A program made the position numbers and the translations under genes. This document shows, piece by piece, positions 7,979 through 16,059 of a stretch of DNA of 48,941 nt (position 1 is its first letter; the number at the start of each line of letters is the position of its first letter). The stretch lies in NCBI GenBank assembly GCA_964618895.1, contig CAZUDO010000007.1:1-48941 (forward strand). Reading direction: 5' to 3'. The notes under the pieces are model-generated. The model made no database searches, had not been told where the DNA came from, and was given only the letters and a program-made list of their open reading frames with translations. The DNA is from CAZUDO01 sp964618895. GTDB lineage: Bacteria > Desulfobacterota > Binatia > DP-6.

Positions 7979-9574
7979 GTGGTCGCGTCGATTGACAGTG
8001 GTCCGCCCCGCGGCATAGCGGAGCGCCTCATGCCGCGTCGTCCCCCGTCGGACCGGGTCATCGGGGTGGCGCTTGCCCTGGGGGCGTTCGCGTACCTGCT
8101 GTCGTACCCGCCGCGACTCAACGGCTCCGACGAGAGCCTGCTCCTGCACGGGACCAAACGGCTGCTGGCCGGTCAGATCCTCTACCGCGACATCTTCGAG
8201 TTCATCACGCCGGCCAGCTTCTACTACTTCGCCGGCGCCTTCGTGCTCGGCGGTCCTTCGTTGGCGAGCGCGCGCGTGGCGATGGCGGCCGCCAACGCCC
8301 TCAGCGCCACCCTGCTCTACCTGCTGGCACGCAAGGTCGCGGGCGTGCTCGAAGCGATCCTGGTCGTCCTGGTGTTCGTCGCCCAGTGCATCCCGACCTG
8401 GAACATCGCGAGCCCGCACTGGCTGTCGACGCTGCTCGCCCTGGCGACGGCGGTGGCACTCCTCGGCCCGGCCGGCGACCGCCGACGGCGCGCCTGGCTG
8501 GTCGGGACGCTCCTCGGTCTCGCCGTCTGCACCCAGCAACAGCGCGCCGCCTTTCTCGGCCTCTGGGTCGTCCTGGCGACGCTCATCCTCGCCTGGGCCC
8601 GGGGCATCCCGGGCTGGCCCCGGGAGGCACTGGACGCGCTCCTGCACACCGCCCTCGGCGCCGCCGTCGTCGTCGTCCCGATGCTCGGCTATCACGTCTG
8701 GCGGGCCTCGGTGCACGAGGTGCTGGCGGCGACGGTGACGTTCCCGTTCGCGGGCTATGGCCCCGCCGTCGTCGGGCGCCTCGGCTGGGGCGGCGCGGGC
8801 TTCATGCACCAAGGGCGCGTCCCCGCATGGTTCGGCTGGATCCCGGTCGCCGTGCCGGCGATCCTCCTCGCCGGCAGCGGGCGACTGCTGGTCCATCGGC
8901 GCGCGCTCCGCGAGCAGACGGTCGCCATCTGTCTCCTCCTCCTCGCCGGCCTGACGGCGGCGTCGGTCTTCTACGTACCCGACTTCATCCATGTCGCCTT
9001 CATCGCGCCGTTCTCGCTCGCGGTGGCGGCCGGACTGCTCCACGCGATGCGAACGGGCGCGACACACGGCCCGGTGGCACTGGTGCGACGGACGCTGTGG
9101 GCGGGCACGGCGACGGCCGTTCTGGTGGCCGCCGTGCTCGGCGGGGTCGAGGGCTGGCGCGCGGCCCGGGCGCTGGCGCCCGAGCGTTATCCCACGGCGT
9201 TCGGGACGCTCGCCGGCACACCGCTCATGCGCGCCCTGGTCGCCGACTTGACCGAACACATGCGCAACGCACCCGCCGACCGGCGCTCGCTGTTCACCTA
9301 CCCGTCCGCCCCATGGCTGTACCTCGCCCTGCCGGCCGAGAACCCGACGCCCTTCGCGCTCCTCATCCAGAACTACAACCTCCCCGCCCACTTCCAGCGC
9401 GTCACCGATATCCTCACCCACCGCCCACCCGACTTCGTCCTCCTGAACACGGCCTTCCTCGCCCCCGACGACCCCATCCGCACACTGGTCGAGCAGCGCT
9501 ACGAGCGCGCCGCCACGCTGTTCCCGAGCTACGAGCTGTACCGGCCCGGACCCGCCAGCGGCACGACGCCGTAG
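7979..9574 (+). CDS. Polytopic membrane protein, GT39/ArnT-like glycosyltransferase candidate
   Basis: About 531 residues from GTG 7979, which has a GAGG 8 bp upstream; ATG 8030 is an alternative that drops 17 residues. Roughly ten hydrophobic segments alternate with short loops. The first extracytoplasmic loop has 'GSDESLLLHGTKRLLAGQ' then 'YRDIFEF', the acidic-residue and 'G.i.YrD' pattern of the lipid-phosphate-sugar-dependent (GT-C) glycosyltransferases. The C-terminal domain is soluble. It may transfer a sugar from a polyprenyl phosphate donor in the inner membrane. The fold is likely; donor and acceptor are unknown. Confidence 0.68.
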   Translation: MVASIDSGPPRGIAERLMPRRPPSDRVIGVALALGAFAYLLSYPPRLNGSDESLLLHGTKRLLAGQILYRDIFEFITPASFYYFAGAFVLGGPSLASARVAMAAANALSATLLYLLARKVAGVLEAILVVLVFVAQCIPTWNIASPHWLSTLLALATAVALLGPAGDRRRRAWLVGTLLGLAVCTQQQRAAFLGLWVVLATLILAWARGIPGWPREALDALLHTALGAAVVVVPMLGYHVWRASVHEVLAATVTFPFAGYGPAVVGRLGWGGAGFMHQGRVPAWFGWIPVAVPAILLAGSGRLLVHRRALREQTVAICLLLLAGLTAASVFYVPDFIHVAFIAPFSLAVAAGLLHAMRTGATHGPVALVRRTLWAGTATAVLVAAVLGGVEGWRAARALAPERYPTAFGTLAGTPLMRALVADLTEHMRNAPADRRSLFTYPSAPWLYLALPAENPTPFALLIQNYNLPAHFQRVTDILTHRPPDFVLLNTAFLAPDDPIRTLVEQRYERAATLFPSYELYRPGPASGTTP

Positions 9575-9630
9575 GTGCCTCGGGTACGGGCGCCTGGTGC
9601 GACAACCGCGCCTTCTGCTACCGTCCGCGC

Positions 9631-10452
9631 ATGACGCTCGACCTGGTCCTCGGCACGGTCGTCGGCCGCTGGTACGTGACCTTGTTCGGCCTCGCGTACC
9701 TCTACTACGGCGCGCGGCTTCTCGGCACGCGCCGACTCGCCGCGTACTCGGCGATCGCGTTCGTGGTCGCCGTGGCGTCGGAGAACGCGTCGGTGCGGTG
9801 GGGCATCCCCTACACCCGCTACAGCTTCAACCCGGCCCTGCGGGCGGACGAACTGTTCCTCGGCGACGTCCCGCTCGCGGTCCCGCTCAGCTACACCTTC
9901 GTCATGTTCTTCGCCTTCGCGGCAGCGCGCTACGTGGCGGCCGGCCCGTGGCGAACTGCGCCGCGGTCGCGCGTGGCGCCGTACGTCCTGGCAGTCGTCT
10001 TCGCCACCTGGTCGACGTGGACTCTCGATCCCGTGAGCCAGCGCGGAGCCGCCTGGTACCTGGGCGACCTGTTCCACTACGCCGGCCCCGGGTTCTGGTT
10101 CGGGCTCCCGCTGTTGTCGCAGGTCGGGTGGCTGGTCGTGAGCGCGCTCCTGTGCGGCGTCCTCGCGGCGCTGACACCACACGCGTCGCCCGCGCCCGTG
10201 TCCCACCCGGCTCGCCATCCCCTCCTGCCCTGCTTCATGACGTTCTTGGTGCAGAACCTCCACGTCGCGGTGGTGGCATTGGTGATCGGCGAGACCACGC
10301 TCGGCGGCGCCGGGTTCATCATCTGGGTGCCGGCGGTTGCCGTCGCGGCGGTGCTGTGGATCGAGCTGCACCTGGCGACGCGCGCGGCGACCGGGGTGGT
10401 GGCGGACACGGCATCGAGTCGTGCGAGGGCCTCGTTGCACGACGCCGCGTAG
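9631..10452 (+). CDS. Carotenoid biosynthesis protein, CruF-like hydratase
   Basis: 273 residues, about seven membrane segments. 'SENASVRWGIPYTRYSF' and 'LGDVPLAVPLSYTFVMFFAF' are signature stretches of the CruF/DUF422 family (PF04240). Relatives hydrate the C-1' end of acyclic carotenoids in myxol- or bacterioruberin-type pathways. ATG 9631 is 56 bp after the previous stop. The next gene starts 12 bp downstream, suggesting co-transcription. No phytoene synthase or desaturase is in the window, so the rest of the pathway must lie elsewhere. The family is firm; the exact substrate is not. Confidence 0.84.
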   Translation: MTLDLVLGTVVGRWYVTLFGLAYLYYGARLLGTRRLAAYSAIAFVVAVASENASVRWGIPYTRYSFNPALRADELFLGDVPLAVPLSYTFVMFFAFAAARYVAAGPWRTAPRSRVAPYVLAVVFATWSTWTLDPVSQRGAAWYLGDLFHYAGPGFWFGLPLLSQVGWLVVSALLCGVLAALTPHASPAPVSHPARHPLLPCFMTFLVQNLHVAVVALVIGETTLGGAGFIIWVPAVAVAAVLWIELHLATRAATGVVADTASSRARASLHDAA

Positions 10453-10464
10453 CGACCCGCCGTC

Positions 10465-11619
10465 GTGACCCGCCGCCGCACGGTCCTGTACCTCGTGCTC
10501 GCCAACGTGGTGGGCCTGGCCCTGACGGCGGTCACGATCGAGCTGGCCGGGCAGGTGTTCCTCCTCCTGCGCGGGTCGTACGACGTCGTCTCCCTGCAGC
10601 CGGACCGCGCCGTCGGCTGGACCCAGGTCCCCGGCCTGCGCTTCGTCTGGGGAGGCACGGCCTGGTACGCGCGCGAGTTCCGCGTCCCCGTCGTAGCCAA
10701 CACCCTCGGCTTCCGCGATCATGAGCGCACGCCGGCCAAGCCCGCCGGCACGATCCGCGTCGCGCTGCTCGGCGACTCGTTGGTGGAGGCGCTGCAGGTG
10801 CCGCTCGAGCAGACGGCGGGGCAACTCCTGGAACGGCGGTTGAACGCGGACCGAACCGGCCCCCGCTACGAGGTCCTCAACTTCGGCATCTCCAACTACG
10901 GCATCGGACAGTACCTGCTGGTGTGGGAGACGTACGCCCGCCGCTTCGCCCCCGATGACGTGGCGGTGTTCGTGGCCGGGGTCCATCTGACGCGCACCGT
11001 GCAACGCTACGAGACCGGGGGTTTCCAGGAGACCGCCGATCGGGCGCTCTGGGTGCGTCCCACCTTCCGCCTGGAGGGCGGGCAGCTGGTGCGGGAGCCC
11101 GCAGCCGACTTCGACGAGTTCGTCCGCGTACAGGACCGTCTGGTCCAGACCGATTTCGGCGGCCGGCGCACGCGCCGTCGCGCCGCCACCGTGCTGGGCC
11201 ACTTCGCGCACGTCCTGTGGGCTCGCTACGTCACGCACGCGCCCGTGGGCCCGGTCTGGCGCCTGCCACTGGCGGGCGCCCTTCCCGGACCGGAGGCGAC
11301 CCTGGCCATCAACCTGGCCGTGCTGCGCGAGCTCGGCCTGCAGGTGATGAGCACGGGGGCGCGTCTGGTGGTGGTCGATGTCGCCCGCTACTTCGACCCC
11401 ACCGCCGACCCACTCACCGCCGCGCTGGCAGGGCTCTGCAACGAGCAGGGCTACGGCTACGTCGCGCTGGCCGAGATCCTGCGGCAGTCGAAGCAGGCTG
11501 GCCGTCCTCCGAGCTGGGTCCACGACGGCCATTTCAACGCCACCGGCAACGCGCTCTTCGCCGACGCGCTCTACGAATGGCTGGCGGCCCACCCGCACCG
11601 GTCCGACCCGCCCGCGTGA
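10465..11619 (+). CDS. Membrane-anchored SGNH/GDSL hydrolase-like protein
   Basis: 384 residues from GTG 10465. An N-terminal hydrophobic segment (residues ~7-32) precedes the SGNH blocks: 'RVALLGDSLVEALQVPLEQT' (block I, nucleophile Ser), 'LNFGISNYGIGQYLL' (block II Gly region) and 'DGHFNATGNALFADAL' (block V Asp-x-x-His). Members remove or add acyl groups on envelope glycans or lipids. It follows cruF by 12 bp. A second, broken SGNH gene with related architecture sits at 47.6 kb. The C-terminus nearly meets the convergent CPBP gene, with 7 bp between. Confidence 0.78.
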   Translation: MTRRRTVLYLVLANVVGLALTAVTIELAGQVFLLLRGSYDVVSLQPDRAVGWTQVPGLRFVWGGTAWYAREFRVPVVANTLGFRDHERTPAKPAGTIRVALLGDSLVEALQVPLEQTAGQLLERRLNADRTGPRYEVLNFGISNYGIGQYLLVWETYARRFAPDDVAVFVAGVHLTRTVQRYETGGFQETADRALWVRPTFRLEGGQLVREPAADFDEFVRVQDRLVQTDFGGRRTRRRAATVLGHFAHVLWARYVTHAPVGPVWRLPLAGALPGPEATLAINLAVLRELGLQVMSTGARLVVVDVARYFDPTADPLTAALAGLCNEQGYGYVALAEILRQSKQAGRPPSWVHDGHFNATGNALFADALYEWLAAHPHRSDPPA

Positions 11620-11626
11620 CGCGTCG

Positions 11627-12349
11627 TCAGGGACCGCCGGCCGCGTGACGGAACGCGAGCACGTCCATCAGCGCCCCCAGGTACCAGTGCAGCGCGAGCG
11701 GCCAGAGGATGCTGCGGCTCCGGAGCGCCAGCGCCCCGAACAGGAAGCCGCCGGGCACGGCGCCCAGGGTCTCGCCGAGCGGTTTGCCGATGTGGACGAG
11801 GGTGCTCACCGCCGTCTGGAAGGCGAGCGCGCCGCCGGTGCCGAACGCCCCGCGCAACCCGAAGAGCAACGTGCCCCGGAAGTACACCTCCCAGCCCACG
11901 TAGTAGAGGAGGTACGTGAGCTCCCACAGCACCCACGTGCCGGCACTCCGCCCGGCGAGTTTGGTCAACGGGTACTCCTGCTGAAAGGCCGGGTCGAAGC
12001 TGCTCATCCACACGACCGGGGTCACGAGCACCATGCCGGCCGCGAGCGCGCGCACACCCCAGCGCCAGTCGCCGAGCTGGATGCCGAGCGCGGCGGGCGA
12101 TACGCCGAAGCCCCAGCGCATCACACCGAGCGGCACCAGGCCCAGCAGGACGAGCCCGTTCACGTGGTAGTAGAGGAAGCGGGTCCAGTCCGCCCACGGC
12201 GCGGCCGTGCCCCAGGTGCGCGTGAAGAACGCCGGCGATCCGACGTAGAGCCAGAGGACGACCAGGCAGAGCGTCCCGAGCGTGAGGAACCACTCCCGCG
12301 CGCCCAGCACGCGCAGCTCGTCGCGCAGGTCCGCGAGCACCCTCCTCAC
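11627..12349 (-). CDS. CPBP-family intramembrane protease (Rce1-like)
   Basis: 240 residues from GTG 12349. This start overlaps the upstream epimerase stop in a GTGA overlap, implying translational coupling. About six membrane segments. CPBP motif 1 is reduced: 'GWEVYFRG' gives Glu154...Arg158 with Trp in place of the first Glu. His186 ('STLVHIGKP') and His221 ('LALHWYLGALMD') give motifs 2 and 3. The family includes CAAX and bacteriocin-processing proteases. The WExxxR form occurs in active-looking relatives but the substrate is unknown. Confidence 0.82.
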   Translation of the reverse strand: MRRVLADLRDELRVLGAREWFLTLGTLCLVVLWLYVGSPAFFTRTWGTAAPWADWTRFLYYHVNGLVLLGLVPLGVMRWGFGVSPAALGIQLGDWRWGVRALAAGMVLVTPVVWMSSFDPAFQQEYPLTKLAGRSAGTWVLWELTYLLYYVGWEVYFRGTLLFGLRGAFGTGGALAFQTAVSTLVHIGKPLGETLGAVPGGFLFGALALRSRSILWPLALHWYLGALMDVLAFRHAAGGP

Positions 12350-13338
12350 AACATCCCCACCTGCCGGAACCAGGCGACCGCGCGTGCGATCGCGACCCGG
12401 ATCGGGGTCTGCCGCAGGCCGAGCGCCGCCACTGCCTTCGCGGGGCTGTAGTAGTGGCGGACGTATCCCATGCGCACCGTGAGCGTGCTCACGCCGGGCT
12501 CGCGGCCGCTGACCGCCGCCACCAGGTCGCCGAGCCAGCCGCCCACGCGCGCCGCGGCGTACGGGATGGGCACGCGGGGCGGGCCTACCCCGACCACACC
12601 GGCGATCGCCGTGAACATCTCCCGATAGGTCAGGTTGGCGCCGCCGAGGATATAGGCCTCCCCACGCCCACCCCGCTCCGCGGCCACGATCATCGCCTCG
12701 ACCACGTCTTCCACGTCCACGAAGTTGTTGCCGCCCGACGGGTAGCCCACCGCCCGTCCCGCCGCCACTTCCAGGATCATGCGGCCGCTCGACGGGCGGA
12801 CGTCGTACGCGCCCAGCATGTAGCACGGGTTCACCACCACGGCGTCGAGCCCGTCGTGCACCGCCACCAGCACGCGGCGCTGGGACTCGTACTTGGTGCG
12901 CGCGTAGGGATTGTCCAGCCCGAGCCGGTCCCAGTTCCACGGCGTCTCCTCGGTGCTGGGCGTGGTCCCCTCCGGCAGCCCGATCGCGTCGACGCTCGAG
13001 CAGTGCACCAGGCGGCGCACGCCGGCGCGGCGCGCGGCGGCGATGACGTGATCGGTCCCTTCGACGTTGGTCTGCCACATCTCGCGGGCGCGCCGGGGCC
13101 ACATCGAGACCACCGCCGCGCAGTGGTAGACAGTGTCGACGCCGACACACGCGCGCGCGACACTCTCCGCGTCGGTCACGTCACCGCCGACGCGCTCGAC
13201 GCCGGGCAGGTCGTCCAGGTGCGCGGTGCGCGAATGCGGCCGCACCAGCACCCGGATGCCGCGGCCACGGGCGGCGAGCGCGCGCACCAGGTTCGCGCCG
13301 ACCAGCCCGCTCGCGCCGGTGACCAGGTCAGTCGGCAT
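12346..13338 (-). CDS. NAD(P)-dependent epimerase/dihydroflavonol reductase-like (SDR)
   Basis: 330 residues. 'DLVTGASGLVGANLVRALAA' is the extended-SDR GxxGxxG. The catalytic Tyr-Lys is in 'NPYARTKYESQRR'. 'GGNNFVDVEDVVEAMIVAAE' is the conserved later stretch. It resembles HpnA/dihydroflavonol-4-reductase-like enzymes. The start overlaps the upstream epimerase by 11 bp and the stop overlaps the CPBP gene by 4 bp, so these genes form one operon. The substrate is uncertain: lipid, sterol-like or sugar. Confidence 0.86.
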   Translation of the reverse strand: MPTDLVTGASGLVGANLVRALAARGRGIRVLVRPHSRTAHLDDLPGVERVGGDVTDAESVARACVGVDTVYHCAAVVSMWPRRAREMWQTNVEGTDHVIAAARRAGVRRLVHCSSVDAIGLPEGTTPSTEETPWNWDRLGLDNPYARTKYESQRRVLVAVHDGLDAVVVNPCYMLGAYDVRPSSGRMILEVAAGRAVGYPSGGNNFVDVEDVVEAMIVAAERGGRGEAYILGGANLTYREMFTAIAGVVGVGPPRVPIPYAAARVGGWLGDLVAAVSGREPGVSTLTVRMGYVRHYYSPAKAVAALGLRQTPIRVAIARAVAWFRQVGML

Positions 13339-14347
13339 CGGGCGCTCCCCGGTACCAGGCCACCGTCGCCGCCATCCCCTCGGCGAGCCCCACCGCCGGA
13401 CGCCAGCCGAGCAAGCGTTTCGCCTTCCCGTTTGCGAAATGCAGGTCGCTGGTGGCGGTGCGCACCCGGTAGCGCGTGAGCGGCGGCGCGGAGCGCAGCA
13501 GGAGGCCGCGCCAGGCCAGCTCGAGCGTCGCGGCCGCCGGGGCCGCCACCCGCTTCGGCACCGAGCGTCCCGGGGGCGGCAGACCCAGCGCACGCGCCAT
13601 CGCCGCGCCCAGCTCCCTCCAGGTCACGCGCACGTCATCGCTCAGATGGAACGTCTCCCCTGCCGCGCGCGGGTGATCGAGGCAGAGGACGAGGCCGTCG
13701 ATCAGGTTGTCGACGTAGGACGTGGAGAGGAGCGCCCGCCCGCCGTCGACGAGCACCGGCCAGCCACGCTCGATGGCGGCCAGCATCCGCGCCGACGCGA
13801 CCCGGTCGCCGGGACCGTACGGGAACAGTCCGGGGCGGACGACGACGGTCTCGAGCCCGAGGCCACCGACCCGGCGGATCTCCTCCTCGGCGCGCCATTT
13901 CGTCTGTCCGTAGGCGAATTCGTGCCCGCCGGGCAGCGCGTGCTCGTCGGCGTCGCGCCAGCCGCGGCGGTAATCGAAGACCGCCACCGAACTCATGTGC
14001 ACCAGCCGCCGTACCCCGGCGGCGCGCGCGGCCTCGGCGACGATTCGTGTGGCGCCGACGTTCAGCCGCTCGAAGTCGGCGGCACGGCCGAAGTCACTCA
14101 CCTTGGCGGCCAGGTGCACGACCGCGTCCGTGCCCGCGATCGCCGCGGCCACGGCCGCGCGATCGGTCACGTCGGCGCGGACGAAGCGCACGGCGCCGGG
14201 CGGCGGCGTGGCGGGTGGCGGCGCCAGGTCGACCACGGTCACGGGCCGCCCGCCGGCGCCGAGGCGCCGGGCGAGGTGGCGGCCCATGAAGCCGCCGCCG
14301 CCGGTGATGACGACGGGAGCGTGTCCGTTCAGCGCCACAACACCCAC
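13328..14347 (-). CDS. NAD(P)-dependent epimerase/3-beta-HSD-like SDR
   Basis: 339 residues from GTG 14347. 'VVITGGGGFMGRHLARRLGA' binds NAD(P), 'LVHMSSVAVFDYRRGW' is the substrate strand, and 'FAYGQTKWRAEEEIR' supplies Tyr-x-x-x-Lys. 'STSYVDNLIDGLVL' is conserved in sterol/sugar SDRs. It overlaps the upstream zinc-ribbon gene by 19 bp and the downstream SDR by 11 bp. Two adjacent but distinct SDRs suggest consecutive steps on one substrate; the two proteins are paralogous but not a recent duplication. Confidence 0.86.
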   Translation of the reverse strand: MGVVALNGHAPVVITGGGGFMGRHLARRLGAGGRPVTVVDLAPPPATPPPGAVRFVRADVTDRAAVAAAIAGTDAVVHLAAKVSDFGRAADFERLNVGATRIVAEAARAAGVRRLVHMSSVAVFDYRRGWRDADEHALPGGHEFAYGQTKWRAEEEIRRVGGLGLETVVVRPGLFPYGPGDRVASARMLAAIERGWPVLVDGGRALLSTSYVDNLIDGLVLCLDHPRAAGETFHLSDDVRVTWRELGAAMARALGLPPPGRSVPKRVAAPAAATLELAWRGLLLRSAPPLTRYRVRTATSDLHFANGKAKRLLGWRPAVGLAEGMAATVAWYRGAPDAD

Positions 14348-15336
14348 GCGGCAACCAGCGCGCTCACGCCGGCCACGAACATCACGATCCGGAAGGTCGC
14401 CAGCGGATCGCCCGGGTCCTCGGGGGCGACGTGCACGACGGGACGCGAGGATGCCGGGGGCGTCGACTCCGAGGGACGTGCGTCGTCATCCAGTCGCTCG
14501 AGGATCGCGTCCTGATCGGACCAGTCGGCGATCACATCGCCGGCGCGCGCGAGGTCTTCGGGGAACACGCGGACCTCGACGCTGCCGCCCGTGGTCACGG
14601 GTCCGATCGCCTCGTGGCCCGGGGCATGCAGCCGCTTCCCCGACCGGCCCATCGTGATGGTGGCGACCCCTGCGTCGGCGAGCAGGTGGCACAGGACATC
14701 GGCGGCCTGGCCGTCACTCAACGTGGCGAGCGGCACGAAGTCGGTGTCCGAGAGTGGCGTATCCTCCGTCGCCGCGTCGGGGTCGAAGCGAGGGGATGGC
14801 CCATCCACCAGGGTCGTGGCGCAATCGCTGCAAACAACCCGGCTACCGGTGAACTCCGAGCCGCAGGTGGGACAGTGCCGCACATCGGACGTGGGCAACG
14901 GCGGCGGGGGGGTCCTCGCCACCGGCGGCGGCGCGGGGGTCGGGGCGGCGTCCACGACCTCGTCCGAGACGAGCACGTCGGGATCGGCCCACTCCGCGAG
15001 CACGTCGCGCGCACGCTCGACATCCTCGGTCGCAACGTCGAGCGCGAATGATGCGGCGGCATCGCCATCCTCGGCCGGCGGCTGGCCATCGCCCCACGCC
15101 ACGACCACGTCCGCGGCGATGAGCAGATCACCGAGCGCGCTCGCAGCCGCACTGCCGCGCACGGTGGCGAGACGCGTAAACCCGCCCCGGACGACGCCCG
15201 TCGGCCTTGCCGTCGTCTGGTGGGCGACGGTCGCGTCGAAACGTGGCGAGGGACCGTCGACGAGCGCCGCCCCGCAATCGCTGCACTGCGGGCGCTCCGC
15301 CTCGAACTCCGCCTGACACCTGGGACAATGCCGCAT
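14329..15336 (-). CDS. Tandemly duplicated zinc-ribbon/DUF2007-like protein with C-terminal TM
   Basis: 335 residues made of two similar modules. Module 1 starts 'RHCPRCQAEFEAERPQCSDC' then 'GAALVDGPSPRFD' (Cys4, 7, 18, 21). Module 2 starts near residue 152 with 'RHCPTCGSEFTGSRVVCSDC' then 'ATTLVDGPSPRFD'. Each ribbon is followed by a region of about 90 residues resembling the signal-transducing/DUF2007 alpha-beta fold ('LATVRGSAAASALGDLLIAA'; 'LATLSDGQAADVLCHLLADA'). A Pro-rich linker separates them and one TM helix ends the protein (about 314-334). Function is unknown; the layout suggests a membrane-tethered sensor or adaptor. It is the first gene of the overlapping SDR-CPBP operon. Confidence 0.75.
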   Translation of the reverse strand: MRHCPRCQAEFEAERPQCSDCGAALVDGPSPRFDATVAHQTTARPTGVVRGGFTRLATVRGSAAASALGDLLIAADVVVAWGDGQPPAEDGDAAASFALDVATEDVERARDVLAEWADPDVLVSDEVVDAAPTPAPPPVARTPPPPLPTSDVRHCPTCGSEFTGSRVVCSDCATTLVDGPSPRFDPDAATEDTPLSDTDFVPLATLSDGQAADVLCHLLADAGVATITMGRSGKRLHAPGHEAIGPVTTGGSVEVRVFPEDLARAGDVIADWSDQDAILERLDDDARPSESTPPASSRPVVHVAPEDPGDPLATFRIVMFVAGVSALVAAWVLWR

Positions 15337-15463
15337 GCCGGTGCGTCGTCACTTACCAGACGCCGGGACACCGCGCCTACCGCACGCCCGTGACGACTGC
15401 CCCTGGCGATGTCGTCGCGAAACCGTGTCGCTTCGGGCGTTCTCGCTGCGGACGCCGGGAACG

Positions 15464-16027
15464 CTACTCCAGGTTCGACCGGAGGGAGTAGCCGTCGAGC
15501 CGGACGAGGAGGTCGGCGATGGTGGCGTCCGCGGCCCGCAGCCGCCGGCTGAGCTCCCGGGCGATGTTCATGACGAGGAGCGTGAAGCCCTCGGCGTCGT
15601 GCTGCCAGATCGCATGCAGGGCCTGGTTGGTGAGAACCAGGATTTCGCTCTCCTCGCACGTGGTCACGCTCGCCGACCGGCGTTGGATGCCGATCAGGCT
15701 CATCTCCCCGAAGCAGTCGCTGGGCCCGAGTCGCGCCAGCCGAATCGACCTGCCCGCGGGGGTCTTCCTCGTCACCTCGACCGTCCCCGACCGGACGATG
15801 AACAGCTCGTGCCCGGGGTCGTCCTCGGCGCAGACGATCTCGCCGGCAGCGTGGTGGTGCACCTCCATCAGCTCCAGCACCTTCGTCATCGTCCGATCGG
15901 GCAGCGGACCGATGACGGGGATGGTCGCGAGAAACCGCTTCGCTTCGCCGTGGAGCGCGGGATCCAACAGTCGCGATGCGTTCCACGCCGTCGTGCGGTT
16001 GTCCAGCCCCGCGCGAGCTCGATACAC
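15464..16027 (-). CDS. Cyclic nucleotide-binding (cNMP) domain protein without output domain
   Basis: 187 residues from GTG 16027, the last start in frame before the upstream gene's stop; the N-terminus is uncertain. The phosphate-binding cassette is 'DCFGEMSLIGIQRRSASVTT' with the Gly-Glu and Arg that contact cAMP or cGMP. 'GHELFIVRSGTVEVTRKTPA' is the preceding beta roll. No helix-turn-helix follows, so it is not a Crp-type repressor; the C-terminal helix ends at 'LEGYSLR'-like residues. It probably regulates a partner protein. It lies 33 bp after the polysaccharide deacetylase. Confidence 0.82.
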   Translation of the reverse strand: MYRARAGLDNRTTAWNASRLLDPALHGEAKRFLATIPVIGPLPDRTMTKVLELMEVHHHAAGEIVCAEDDPGHELFIVRSGTVEVTRKTPAGRSIRLARLGPSDCFGEMSLIGIQRRSASVTTCEESEILVLTNQALHAIWQHDAEGFTLLVMNIARELSRRLRAADATIADLLVRLDGYSLRSNLE

Positions 16028-16059
16028 GTCGCAGCCGGTGGTCGCCGCGAAAGCTACGG

